This document shows, in pieces, positions 38,601 to 52,400 of a stretch of DNA of 64,000 nucleotides. Position 1 is the first letter of the stretch, and each line of letters opens with the position of its first letter. The stretch is from Mercenaria mercenaria (taxonomy: Eukaryota > Mollusca > Bivalvia > Venerida > Veneridae): the NCBI RefSeq assembly GCF_021730395.1, contig NC_069363.1, forward strand, positions 23,720,001 through 23,784,000, read 5' to 3'. The notes below the pieces were generated by a model. The model did not search any database, was not told the origin of the DNA, and saw only the letters and a program-made list of their open reading frames with translations. The translations under genes and the position numbers were made by a program.

Positions 38601-41600
38601 GGCAAGTAGTGTATTCACTATAGAAATACGACAAAATAAGGGGCATAACAGTGATGAAAATCAATGAAATGGAACATGCCAATGATATGCGTAACTAGGC
38701 TTAGCACTGATCACTCCTGTAAGGTTTGGTAGAAATATGCCCAAAAAATAAATGCAGGCCTCCTAGCAGGCCTGAACAAAAATAAAGGTTTTTATAAAGG
38801 CTCCAATCTATGGAAATACAGGCCTTTTAGTGTAAAATATTAAAAAATAAAGAGTAAATAAAGGCTATTTTTGTCGGAATTCTCGTTGAAAACAAATAAT
38901 ATATATAGGTATTTACTAAAAAAAGTTAATTTATATATGGAAACCCACACTCTAAAACCAGATATCAGAAACAGGCATGTTTGATATTATCTCATACTGT
39001 TTGAATTATACATTATGATTGATATACATACCTAACTTAATGGGTATACCTACTTCCACGGCACATTTATATCACCTTTTTTGTATATGGTTCCTGTTTT
39101 TTTATACATTGTACAGGCTTTCAAACACTATTTGGCAAAACATTAGGGCTAAAATTAGGTCTGTTTTTGCCAAAAATTAGGGCTATTTTTGCACAAAAAA
39201 AGGGCTAAATTAGGACTAAATGCCCACAGGTCAACATGTCAAGCCCGTCCTTTTATATATTGTTGCTTTTTGCATGTGCACCATTCTAGAACAAATGTGT
39301 CTCCAACATAAGTTTTTGATATACAGGTATGAAATGGTGGACACTAGTGCCTTTATTTGTTTACATATTGAGGTACTGGAGGGGTACTTCTCTCAATTGG
39401 GGGAGGGGGTTAGGGGCTCTCCCCTGGAAAGTTTTAAAATACAGGTATGAAATAGTGGGTGCTTGTGACAATTTGTGTATTTTTTGTTCTAAATTTTGAG
39501 GCATAGGAGGGTGTAGCCCCCTAATTTTAGGGAGGTAAGGATGCTGCCACCCTCTGAAAAAATACAGGTATAAAATGCTTGATTGTAGTGCATGTTTTGG
39601 TCTAATTTTTGATGTGTGGTAGAGGGTATCCCTGTAGTTTTAGGAGGGTCAGGGGAGTCTTCCTCTGGAAATGTTTTGAAATGTAGATATCAATGGTGGC
39701 CTCTAGGGAACTTATATAAATTTTGAGGTACTGAAGAGGCAATCCCCTCATTGGAAAGGGGGGTCAGGGGGTCCTCCCCCTGGAAGATTTTGTAATAGAG
39801 AAATGGAATGGTGGCCTCTGGTGCGTTTTTGGGCCTAATTTTGAGAAAATATTCCTTTGATGAGCTAAATGGGGGCACAGGCCTCCTGGGCCCAGCCATG
39901 GATCTAGGCCTGATCACTCAATGAAGTAAATATATGTTTCATGAAGATGTAGCCTAGGAACTCATGGAAACTGATAGAAGCAACCTCTGAAAATGAATCT
40001 TGAAGAAAATAAACTTCAATAAATTAATTGGATCATTATATGCATGACTTTGTGCAAAGACAAATTTAAGTTCAGACAGATATTACAAAAAATTAGGGAC
40101 AATTGAAAAAAAATAAGGGCTTTTTTAGGAATTTGGCCCTTTTTGAGCATTGTTTTAGGATTTTAGGGAGATCTAAAAAAATTAAGAATTTTTAGGAATT
40201 TTAGGGCCACTTTAAAGCCTGAATTTGTAGTGTCTACATCAACTTTGCTCAGAATGCTGTATCTTTACCAGACCTTGTCCAGTGTTACCATAGTGTAAAC
40301 ATCATGTCACCAGACCATTTCAAGCATTCAGCTCCATGGTACCTTATGCTGAATACATGGAACACCTATGATCTGGTGAACACTACTGCAAACATCTACA
40401 TGTAAGTGGTCTGGTGAACACAACAGCATTCTGAAAAACTCAAGATGAAAGATACACAAGCAGTATCCTAATAACAACACTTAAAAGGGAGGGAAATACA
40501 GCAGTATAACTATTACTTGCTTTAAACTGGCACGGCAAGCAGTCTGAACAAAAATATAGGTTTTGAGTGAAAATTACAGGCTATTTGGCCGTTTTAAAGG
40601 TTTTTTCAGAAGATTTAAAGGTTTTAAAGGTTTGCTCTGAAATTAAAGGTTTTTAAAGGTTTTAAAGGTTTCACTAGGAGGCCTGTAAATGCCAAGATGG
40701 ACAGCACAAAATCAATATATCTTCCCATCCTGGGTAAGAGATATAATTCAACTTTAACAGTTACAAACTTATCTGCCTCTATCAATTTTGGTTTACCTTC
40801 TGCTTTCCATAAGACCAGTGATTACTGTGGTGAATTTAAAATACAGTATTCTTCTCTAACAAACAGTAAGAAACTTCAATCTTTTCTAGTTTTAAAATGC
40901 TTACAACCATGAATATGTCCAAATGTGTGATACCGGTAATTATGTTTTTGTCACAATTTCTGAAAGTCGTTATTGTTTTATTACATTTTTTAACCCAGTT
41001 ACAACAAAAATTTAGTCACCAGTATATTCTTTACCAAAATTCGTGTTGAAATATATGCCTTTAGCACAAATAGCAAAACACATACCCATATATCAAGAGC
41101 TTCGTTGATGGGGAAATTCTGATATAAATCTAACATTTCTGGAGTTCTGTACATTGGTGTTGTATTTTTGGTTATCTGAAATTATAAACCAAAATCTAAT
41201 CTTTCAAATGACTGTATATATGAAATTGCATAAATATTTATGCTTACAAAAAGACACACTACTGATCTGATTGTGTATTGAGCTATACCTGAAGTACTGG
41301 GAATCTTTATACCTACAGCTGATTATATCGTATTATAAAGCAGTTTAATTCAGATTGTAAAATAGTGCACAATTATATATGTACTGTAATAAAAACAAAA
41401 TATCATAAATGCAGCAATTGTTAACCTAAATGACAAGACATTCCATTGTTTCTGTTGACTATATATGTATCCAATGAGTGTTTATCAGAGTCTGCAACAG
41501 TTAAGAACCTTACTATTGGCAATCAAGACTGACAAAACTAGAATAAAATCCGTGACTTCTAATTATTTCTGCTTTACAGCTTGTAACACTATAATTGTAC

Positions 41601-44600
41601 AGTTGACATTGAAAGACAGGTTTATGGTGTATTTACCTCATCTTCAACAAGACTCCTTCTCATTGCTGACCAAGTTTCATCAGGATAATGAGTCTCTGTT
41701 GTTGCACTCCCAAAATCACACAGCTTGATAAACCCTTTACTACTGATCAACAGATTCTCCACCTAGGTGGTCAAAAACAGACTGCCGTTTAACTATTTCT
41801 TCAGTTCTTTCATTGTGGAATTGCCAAGATATGACTGCGTTGCTTAATAAACAACTGCTTACTGCTCATTTAAAATTACTAGTTTTTGAAAAATTACAGG
41901 CCTCGACAGGCAAAATGTAAAATGTTGTCAGAATGTCAAACATCACACTATACTTCCTTAAGGATATACTTTAAATACATTGCTATATTGTACTGAATAC
42001 AAAACATGTATAAAAGCCAAATATAAATTTCATTTATCTAGATCTTTGATTTAACTCATTTCTTTATGACTGCACAGGGTAGATTCTATATAAGTTAACA
42101 TTTACCCTGCAAAATTTCTAAAATGGACTGGTCTATTATTTGGGCAGTACCATTAATTTTATTACTTCAAGGGTGTTCACTTAAAATGTACTGACTGAAT
42201 AGCAAACAGGGCTTATCTGCACTGGTCGCAAAGGCAGAATCACTGGCCGCCTGAAGGTTAAACTACGGTAAATCTGCAGAACTGATAAGTAAAAATCATT
42301 TTCAACTTCAGACATCAGGCTTATTAGGTCTGCTTGAAATTCTCTGCCATTACACATCTTTGTAAATTATTGTATACAATATAAAAGTACCTTTAAATCT
42401 CTGTGAACAATGGGTGGGGACTGTTTGTGGAGATGTTGCACTGCTTTACATGTCTGGTAGAAAATCTTTAGTGCTAGGGAACAAGGGAGTGGTTCCTCTC
42501 TCATGTTTAACAAATCTACCACTTGTCCCCCTGAAATATATCACATGTTTATTATGTATCAGTTGATACTTTTAATACATATATACATAAGAAATGATAC
42601 CCTGTGAATTATGCTATTTAGTCAGATTATCTTGTTAAAGAAAAAAACACAAGCTATTATAATTATATCCTACCAAACATAAATACTGTAAAATCATTCA
42701 TTTTCATTGCCCACAAAATTAAATAATTTCACAGTTGTATATTTTAAAATTAATCTTTATTGTTTTTCTCCGAATAACAACAGCGACCGAAGACTTGTGA
42801 TATGCCTTCACAATATGTGTTATTCTGTACTTTTTTCTATCTCCCAACCAACAGAATATAGTAAATATGCCTCCCTGAGCTATCATAATGCAACATTTTT
42901 TCTCACATTTCAATGTTAACTATTGGTAAAAAGTAAAGTGCCATTAACAAAATAAAATTCTACCAAAATAAAGGCTCATGGAATGTCCTTTCTTGCTATT
43001 GTATTATCAATTGTTTTGATTACATGGAATGTGCATGTACTGCATGGAACTGGCCTTTATGTATTGTTTTTTTTTTTCATTTTTAAATAAGAATACCTAT
43101 AGAATAAAAGGACTTCATTTTCATATATAATACTGGATTATTTTGACTAGTATTCATAAAGACACTGGGCCTAACAAATTAACTAATCCAAAATGACTTT
43201 CGAATTCATGGTACTTGTCCAAATATATTTTGTTGTCTTGATTGTAAAGCACATTGTTAAATATCCTAATACTATTCATCTGTATATAAAGCCGCAGGTA
43301 TTAAGTACTCTGACAGTCTGTCAATGTTCTAATTAATATTTTCCTGTACATAACCCAATAAGTAACAAATACTCTGCATGACCAGATCACAACAGTATTT
43401 ACTATACAGTTACTGACTTATGTTGAGGTCATTATGTGTTCTTACGGACCTGTAAAAAATTATATTGACCGAGGAAGCAGTCTGAGGTCAACATCCTTTT
43501 TACAGGTCCGTAAAAACACATACTGACCGAAACATAAGTCTATAATTGTTATATTATAATGCCCTTCTCAAATGCATTCATTTGACTGGCCCATATTTGA
43601 TACATATAAGAAAAAGTGATATCACAAGAGTCATTATCACTTTTGCAGGTCAATATCGCTTTTTGCGGACCCGTGCGTGCACTCATTTCGACCAATCAAA
43701 CGGGCGCATTTGAGAAGGGTATATAATATGTAAATAACTGTATGAGTAACAAATCCTAATATCATTTACCTGTACATAACTCCATGAGTAACAAAAACTC
43801 GGCCTGTCCATGTCCAGATTCCTCTTTGCCTACCGATGCAGCAGCAGTAAACTGTACAATGTTTGGATGACCTGTCAACTTCTTCTGGGCAAAGTTAAGG
43901 CTTATCTAAAGTCTACCTTTGAAATTATCATTCACAACGCAGTAGTTCTATTTTTCACTTGCAGACTGGAGCGGGTGGGGGAAACTTTTCAAACAGACTA
44001 AGGCAAATATCGTTGTTCATTGATTTTTACAGAATATGTCTACTGCCCTTGAATAAGGTTGACAAGTAGGGGTTGGGGGTGGTGTGTAGGACATTATCTT
44101 GATTATGTAACACCAGGACTGACACTAAAAGCTCTTCCTAAAAGCCAGCTGTTCAAGTCCTTTACAAAATCTCTGCATCACAAATCAAAAAGCAAACAAG
44201 ACATGATGCCTGCTGCACAGTAAATGGGCCATTTTTTTCAAAAAACATGTAACTGCATTTTATTTATAGAGGAACATGTGTTTCAAGTTTTGTTAAAACT
44301 GTTTTCAGTGTGTCTTGTTAGTATTCAAATGCTGCAGTAAAAAAAAAAAATCACATAATCAATTAAAAAAAAAATTGAAAGCCATTTTATGGCTGAAAAT
44401 AGGCCGTTTTTTCATGTAATGCGTTAGCATTGGATTTTTACACTTTTCAAAAAATGCTACAGTATTTTCAAATAAAATATAAGTTTGATTTGAATACCTT
44501 TAAACAGATAATTTTATTAGCTTTAAAATGATGTATAACATTGATGATCACTGAAGTCGTTACATTTTTATGAATATGATAATAAAGAGTGACTCGTGTA

Positions 44601-46404
44601 ACACCACTGTTTTTAACAAAAATGCTAAATTTTGAATTGAACACAAAATGTCTTAATTTTACATATTTAAAATAATTTTCTTGCTCACTGTCTTACTATG
44701 TATTTGTAGAATATGAAAAAAATGCTTGCAGCACTTATCAATGGACATTTTAGTAAAAAAGTCCATTTAAGCACCCCAAAAACCATTTGCGTGAAAAAAA
44801 GTGTAACGTCCGTCCCCCACTATTATTTTATAATTGAATATGAATATACTGATATTGATTACTTTCATATATGCTTAATGACGTACCTATCATGAAAAAA
44901 TGAAAAATAAATAGATCTGCAGCCTTGCTGGGAAAAAATTGACGAAATATCAAAAGTTATGTGTAACATCTGTCCCTGTAACGTTCGTCCCCCTATATAT
45001 GCTTTTCTTAATCTTGTACAAAATGCAGTGTTTTCATGTTTTGATGGTAATATCTGATACTATTATTTCACAAGAGTATGTAAAAAGTATGGAATTATCA
45101 AAAACAATGTTGAAAAAAATATTTTTTCATACTTTTGAGTATTTTAAATTGAAAACTAGAAAAAAAACCCTGAAAATTAGAGCAAAAATCTCTTTTTTTT
45201 AATGCTATGTGAGGAAATTTAAATGAAATTAACTCCTATTTGATAGGACATGCATCAATAAGTAATAAATATATAAAAAAATTCATTTAGATTTATATGA
45301 TGTTGTATCATCTTCATCTGAAAAATAGGGGGACGGACGTTACAGAAAAGGGACGGATGTTACAAAAATTGTGATAATTGAATATTTCATATATTCTAAT
45401 TTTGTTACCCATCAGTAACTTTTTGTAGGTTATATATTGATAAATAAAGATGCTGTGTGTTAAATCATTCCCAATGAAACATTTATTTACAAATATGAGG
45501 ACTGTGCTGGTGAAGACAAAAGGCCTAGATTTTGGCAGTGGGCCAAGGGATTTTCAAAGTTACAAAGCAAAGCATGAAAAAAGTCCCTTATGGCAACATA
45601 CTGAAAATGAAAACTGAGTATAGATGGAACACAACAACTTATATTCAAATAATGTTGATAACATGAATACATGAAAATCAATTTCCAAATCGAAAAATAT
45701 TGTTTGTCAGCACCAAGAACTCAGGAAGTTTTCACTATACTTGTGTTTTATTATCATTATTATTTTCAATATTATTACTGTATCTTTTATCATCCTATAT
45801 GTAATATAATAATAATAATAACAAGACTGATACAAGAGCCATGTTAGACATGGCCAATCCCCCCGCCGGGCATATTATAACTGAAGGCTAAAGTTCCTGG
45901 CAAGTTAGTGTCTGAAAGTATTAATTTTGGGGAAAGCTTTGAAGAACCATTTAGTTGTGGTCCGCATCAGGGGTTTTAAAGATGTGGAAGAAAGAATAAG
46001 TCAGTGGTGAGGTGGTTTACTGCTAAATTTTATTAATTTTCATGAACAGTATAGCTATGATGTTTTTCTATATGGCTACTGTAAAAAGAAGGAATGGAAA
46101 GCTAACAGGGAACACGAGTGCCAGAATGTCACAATATATGCCCGTCACAGCAAATTTCTTTACTCTTGCAGCTGTATTTGCAAATGGAATTTTAATTTTG
46201 TGGTTGTTTAGTAATCATTGTAAGTCTTTTGTTTTTCTAAGTCCACAAAAAAACTCCTTACCAGGTAGAGATATCTTAAAATACACGTAAAATTGGAAAG
46301 TAACATCCATGTTGTACCACAGAAAAGTGGTCTTTTTTTTTCCCTATGGTCAATTATAAAAATGTTACAATATAAGTTATTTATAGTAACAACTAAGGGA
46401 AGTT

Positions 46405-46444
<40 letters not shown>

Positions 46445-49400
46445 CAAGTCCACAAAAGAATCTTTACCAGGTAGAGATTGGTCAAAATACACCTCAAAAT
46501 TGGATGTAGCATGCATGTTTTACTACAGAAAAGTGGTCTCGATTTTTCCCTACGACTAGTAATGAAAAAGTTACAATAAAAGCTATTTAAAGTAACAACA
46601 AAGGGAGGTAATTCTAAAGAAGGGAACTGCGCATGACACTTCGTCTCATGATGGTGTATAATTGTGCCAAGTTACATCAAAATCCCTCCATGCATGAAGA
46701 AGAAATGCTTCGGACATTGTCATTCTTGTATCTGACCTTTGGCCTCTAAGTGTGACCTTGACCTTAGACCTAGGGACCTGGATCTTGCGCATGACATTCT
46801 GTCTCGTGGTGGTGAACATTTGTGCCAAGTTATATCAAAATCCCTCTATGCATGAAGAAGAAATGCTCCGGACAATTTTTTTAAGAAAATATGATAAAGG
46901 GGAATAACTCAAAAAAATAGGCAAGGCAGAGTTATTGTTCTTGCACACTGCACTTCCTCCCAATGTGTTCTATCAGTGTATGACGTTTGAAGAAAATCCC
47001 TCCAGTACTTTTGGAGTTATGCTCCGGACAAAATTTTTTAAGAAAATAAGATAAAGGGGAATAACTCAAAAAATAGGCAAGGTAGAGTTATTGTTCTTGC
47101 ACACTGCACTTCCTCCCAATGTGTTCTATCAGTGTATGAAGTCTGAAGAAAATCCCTCCAGTACTTTTGGAGTTATGCTCCGGACAAAATTTTTTAAGAA
47201 AATAAGATAAAGGGGAATAACTAAAAAAATAGGCAAGGTAGAGTTATTGCTCTTGCACACTGCACTTCCTCCCAATGTGTTCTATCAGTGTATGAAGTTT
47301 GAAGAAAATCTCTCCAGTACTTTTGGAGTTATGCTCCGGAAAAAGATCGTTGCGGACGCACGCACACTTGTATAGTAGTGAATCTAGGCCTAATTTTATG
47401 ATCCAGGCTCATGCCAGTGATGATGGCCATATGGCTGTGTAGAACCTTAAATTGAATAATTTTTTTTCTAAATTATGATCATTTCATAAACAAAACCTGA
47501 TGTGTCATGGCAATGAATCACAGATATTTTAAGTAAATGTACCAACTGTTGTACAGGGTCCAGGGTATTTTTTTTTCAAACTCATATTAAGGACCCAAAT
47601 AGTATTTGTCATTACAGCATATTTTCCACCTCCTAATGGATCCTTCCTTCAATCCCCAAAACTGGGGAATAGAAAATACTGTCTATCTAAATGTTTTTTT
47701 CAGCATTACTTTCAGATTACATACTTCAGGGATTTTTCTTAATCTATGTATATTAATATGACTTACAGTGGTATCTGTGAAATTCAAAGTGAAACAAAAT
47801 GATCCTCCTCACCTCAGTTAAAAGTGTTTGATGTCAGAGCTCTTATCCCCTTCTTGTGCTGAGATGATGGTTACTGTCCCTTTCTTAAAAGTGTATGATA
47901 GTATATGATACAATATCATTTACATGTCCATGAAAAGAAATACATTTGTATTTTGATACGTTTTCTCATTTTGTTCTGTTTCGTTTTGTTTTATGCTTCA
48001 ACATAGCTTTTGCAAAAAAAAATTGTTAGAAATTATGGTGAATTTGTAATGTCCATCCTAATTTACTTAACTGTAGCAGTAAGATGTACCATTACCACAC
48101 ACATATCTTTTATTGAATGACATTAGCATAATAATGAAAATTAAAACACCTTTCATTAAGTCAGTGAATACATAGGACGAACACTATCAATTTCCTGATT
48201 AAAAAATACTGTTTTCTTTTTCCCTCCATATTTTAAGACTCTAATTCAGCATATTTCTTTTTATTTTATTACTTTGTATCATTTTTCATTCATCTAGATA
48301 GGTTTAACATTAACAGAATCTGTTTTTATTCAGTAGAGCCACATTAAAGCTTGAAAAACAAATGTATATAATTAGTGTAACGTCAATCAATTTCAAGTAA
48401 AAATTGTCGACATTTTGAAAGGATACAAGAAACTTGATTTCTTGTACTACAGCCTTATTTTTCTCCTCATCATTTGCAAGAAGTCTCTGAAATAATAAAA
48501 CACAATGAAATATATTAATATCATCATTAATGATTGTTGCAAGATTCAAGATTTGAACACGATTCATAAAATTTGGAAGATTTGAAATTTAACTATGTAC
48601 AGTGTAACTTCCGAAAACCGAACGACCAGCCTTAAAGTTCGGTATTTGGAAGTTTCCGGAATTCAGAAGTTTCAAAGTTTTTAGGGAAAATGAACGTGTG
48701 CACCACAGTTATGTTTTCTTACTCGTAGGATGAAGGAGATTATTATCCTTTATAATTTTACAAGTTTATATAAAGTAATTAATTAATTGATTGATTATAA
48801 AAATACAACCAATAAGGATAATAAATACATAATAAACAAATATAAAAAAAACATATCTTAAATAACAGCATTTAGGCAAACATTTTCTATTTACACTTTA
48901 CCATCTTTGGAGTCCCGAGTTTGTCAATATTTAATTAATGTTGATAATGCATAATTTAATCGAGGTAAGTAAATCAATTAACACCGATCTTACTTTCATT
49001 CAAACATTAAGAAAGTTTTTCACACATACGATATTTAATTCATCACGTTTTCATAAATTGAATACAAATGAAAGTTATCACCGAATACTTCCTTACTTTT
49101 GCATCAAATGATCATTGTGATAATAAAGTGTGTAAAAACTAGAACTGTCACAGAAGTGACTCATACCCCCACCATACGGTCTTGTCACAGAAGAATGGCA
49201 ACCATAAGAAATCTTAACAAGAGGACCATGATGGTCCTGAATCGCTCACCTCTTCCCACATGACCCAGTTGATAAACATTCAGACCAACTTTCAAACAGA
49301 TCCCATGAAAAATATGGCCTCTAGAGAGGTCACGTTTTTTCATTATTTGACCTACTGACCTACTTTTTGAAGGCACGTGACCCACTTTCGAACTTGACCT

Positions 49401-52400
49401 ATATATCATCAAGATGAACATTCTGGCCAATTTTCATGAAGATCCATTCACAAATATGGCCTCTAGAGATGTCACAAGGTTTTTCTATTTTTAGACCTAC
49501 TGACCTAGTTTTTGACCGCACATGACCCTGTTTCGAACTTGACCTAGATATAATCAAGATGAAAATTCAGACCAACTTTCATACAGATCCCATGAAAAAT
49601 ATGGCCTTTAGAGAGGTCGCAAGGTTTTTCTATTATTTGACCTACTGACCTAGTTTTTGATGGCACGTGACCCACTTTCGAACTTGGCCTAGATATCATC
49701 AAGATGAACATTCAGACCAACTTTCATACAGATCCCATGAAAAATATAGCCTCTAGAGAGGTCACAAGGTTTTTCTATTATTTGACCTACTGACCTAGTT
49801 TTTGACGGCACGTGACCCACTTTCGAACTTGACCTAGATATCATCAAGGTGAACATTCTGACCAATTTTCATGAAGATCTCATGATATATATGGCCTCTA
49901 GAGAGGTCACAAGGTTTTTCTATTTTTAGACCTAATGACCTAGTTTTTGACCGTATGTGACCCAGTTTCGAACTTGACCTAGACATCAAGATGAACATTC
50001 AGACCAACTTTCATACAGATCCCATAAAAAATATGGCCTTTAGAGAGGTCACAAGGTTTTTCTATTATCTGACCTACTGACCTAGTTTTTGACGGCACGT
50101 GACCCAGTTTCGAACTTGATCTAGATATCATCAAGGTGAACGTTCTGACCAATTTTCATGAAGATCTTGTGAAATATATGGCCTCTAGAGAGGTCACAAG
50201 GTTTTTCTATTTTTAGACCTACTGACCTAGTTTTTGACGGCACGTGACCCAGTTTCAAACTTGACCTAGATATCATCAAGGTGAACATTCTGACCAATTT
50301 TCATGAAGATCTTGTGAAATATATGGCCTCTAGAGAGGTCACAAGGTTTTTCTATTTTTAGACCTACTGACCTAGTTTTTGACGGCACGTGACCCGGTTT
50401 CGAACTTGACCTAGATATCATCAAGATGAACATTCTGACCAACTTTCATAAAGATCCCACAAAAAATGTGGCCTCTAGAGTGGTCACAAGCAAAAGTTTA
50501 CGGACGGACGGGCGCCACGTGATCACAAAAGCTCACCTTGTCACTATGTGACAGGTGAGCTAAAAATACTTAGTCTTTGGAGTACTTCATCCTGGGCTTA
50601 CACATATAAGTAATACTAGTATAATACTAGTATAGTAATACTAGTAAATATAAAAAATCTCTAATATTAGAGATACACTGAAAGTGAATACAAAAAAGTG
50701 TCTTACCGACCCATGTTACCACAGAAAAATGTATTTACTTTTTACATAGGACTTATAATAAAAATGTTAGAAAAATACCTAAAATATTGAAAATCTAAAA
50801 ATAGGATTTCTAAAAATAGACTAATTCCTTGAATTTAAGAGGAAGAAACTCAGTACAAAAGTTAAAACAAGAGCACCGCCTTGCGGGTGCTGACGCTCAT
50901 CTGATTTTTTTTGTATAATAGAAATATTGTCCTACCCATGATTTTCTAAGTCTAAAAAGGGCCATCACTCTTGCAAAAGCAGGATAGAGTTATGTTTCTT
51001 GATGTACAGTGTCCACTTATGATGGTGAAAAACTGTTGCAAGTTTTAAAGCAATAGCTTTGATAGTTTATGAGAAAAGTTGACTTAAACATAATATTCAA
51101 CCAAGAAAATGATTTTTCTAAGTCCAAAAGGGGCAATAATTATTGCAAAAAGCAGGATGGAGTTATGTTGCTTGCTGTACAGGGTCAGCTTATGATGGTG
51201 AACAAGAGTTGCAAGTTTTAAAGCAATAGCTTTGATAGTTTATGAGAAAAAGTTGACCTAAACATAAAACTTAAACAAGAAATCTGATATTTTCTAAGTC
51301 CAAAAGGGGCCATAAATCTTGCAAAAAGCAGGATGGAGTTATGTTTCTTGCTGTACAGGGTCAGCTTATGATGGTGAACAAGTGTTGCAAGTTTTAAAGG
51401 AATAGCTTTGATAGTTTAGGATAAAAGCTGACCTAAACATAAAACTTAACCAAGAAAACTGATTTTCTAAGTCCAAAAGGGATAATAATTCTTGCAAAAA
51501 GCAAGATGGAGTTATGTTTCTTGATGTACAGGGTCTGCTTATGATGGTGAACAAGTATTCCAAGTTTCAAAGCAAAAGCTTTGATAGTTTAGGAGAAAAG
51601 TTGACCTAAACATAAAACTTAACCAAGAAATCTGATATTTTCTAAGTACAAAAGGGGCTATAAATCTTGCAAAAAGCAAGATGGAGTTATGTTTCTTGCT
51701 ATACAGGGTCAGCTTATGATGGTGAACAAGTATTCCAAGTTTCAAAGCAATAGCTTTGATAGTTTAGGAGAAAAGCTGACCTAAACATAAAACTTAACCA
51801 GGCAACGCCGATGCAGACGCAGACGCCGACAACCGCTCAAGTGATGACAATAACTCATCACTTTTTTTCAAAAAATCAGATGAGCTAAAAAGGTTACTTC
51901 CCTTTGGCTCTAAGCCAATCAGAATGAGATATAGTGAAAATACATCAAAATTAACCTTAAATTCTAGGTAAAAGGGGACACAATTCAAGAAAAATTAGTG
52001 TCAGAGTTATGCACCTTGTGTCACATGATGTGGGTGATGAGGTGGAACATCTATTTTAAGTCTGAATCAAATCCATTCAGTAGTAACTGAGATATAGTGA
52101 AAATACATCAAAATTAACCTTAAATTCTAAGTAAAAAGGGGCATAATTCATGAAAAATTGATGTCAGAGTTATGCACCTTGTGTCACATGATGTGGGTGA
52201 TGAGGTGGAACATCTATTTTAAGTTTGAATCAAATCCATTTTGTAATAACTGAGATAAAGTGAAAATACATCAAAATCAACCTTAAATTTAAAGTAAAAG
52301 GGGACATAATTCATAAAAAAATTATGTCAGAGTTAAGCACCTTATGTCACATGATCTGGGTGATGAGGTGGAACAACTATTTTAAGTTTGAATCGAATCC

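Noticed and set aside
46646-46828. 60-codon - strand frame rich in Arg/Thr
   Set aside because: It lies in the H7 repeat element, where the same sequence recurs with broken frames.
49185-49430. 81-codon frame in the 145 bp array
   Set aside because: It is a shadow frame in non-coding tandem repeats.
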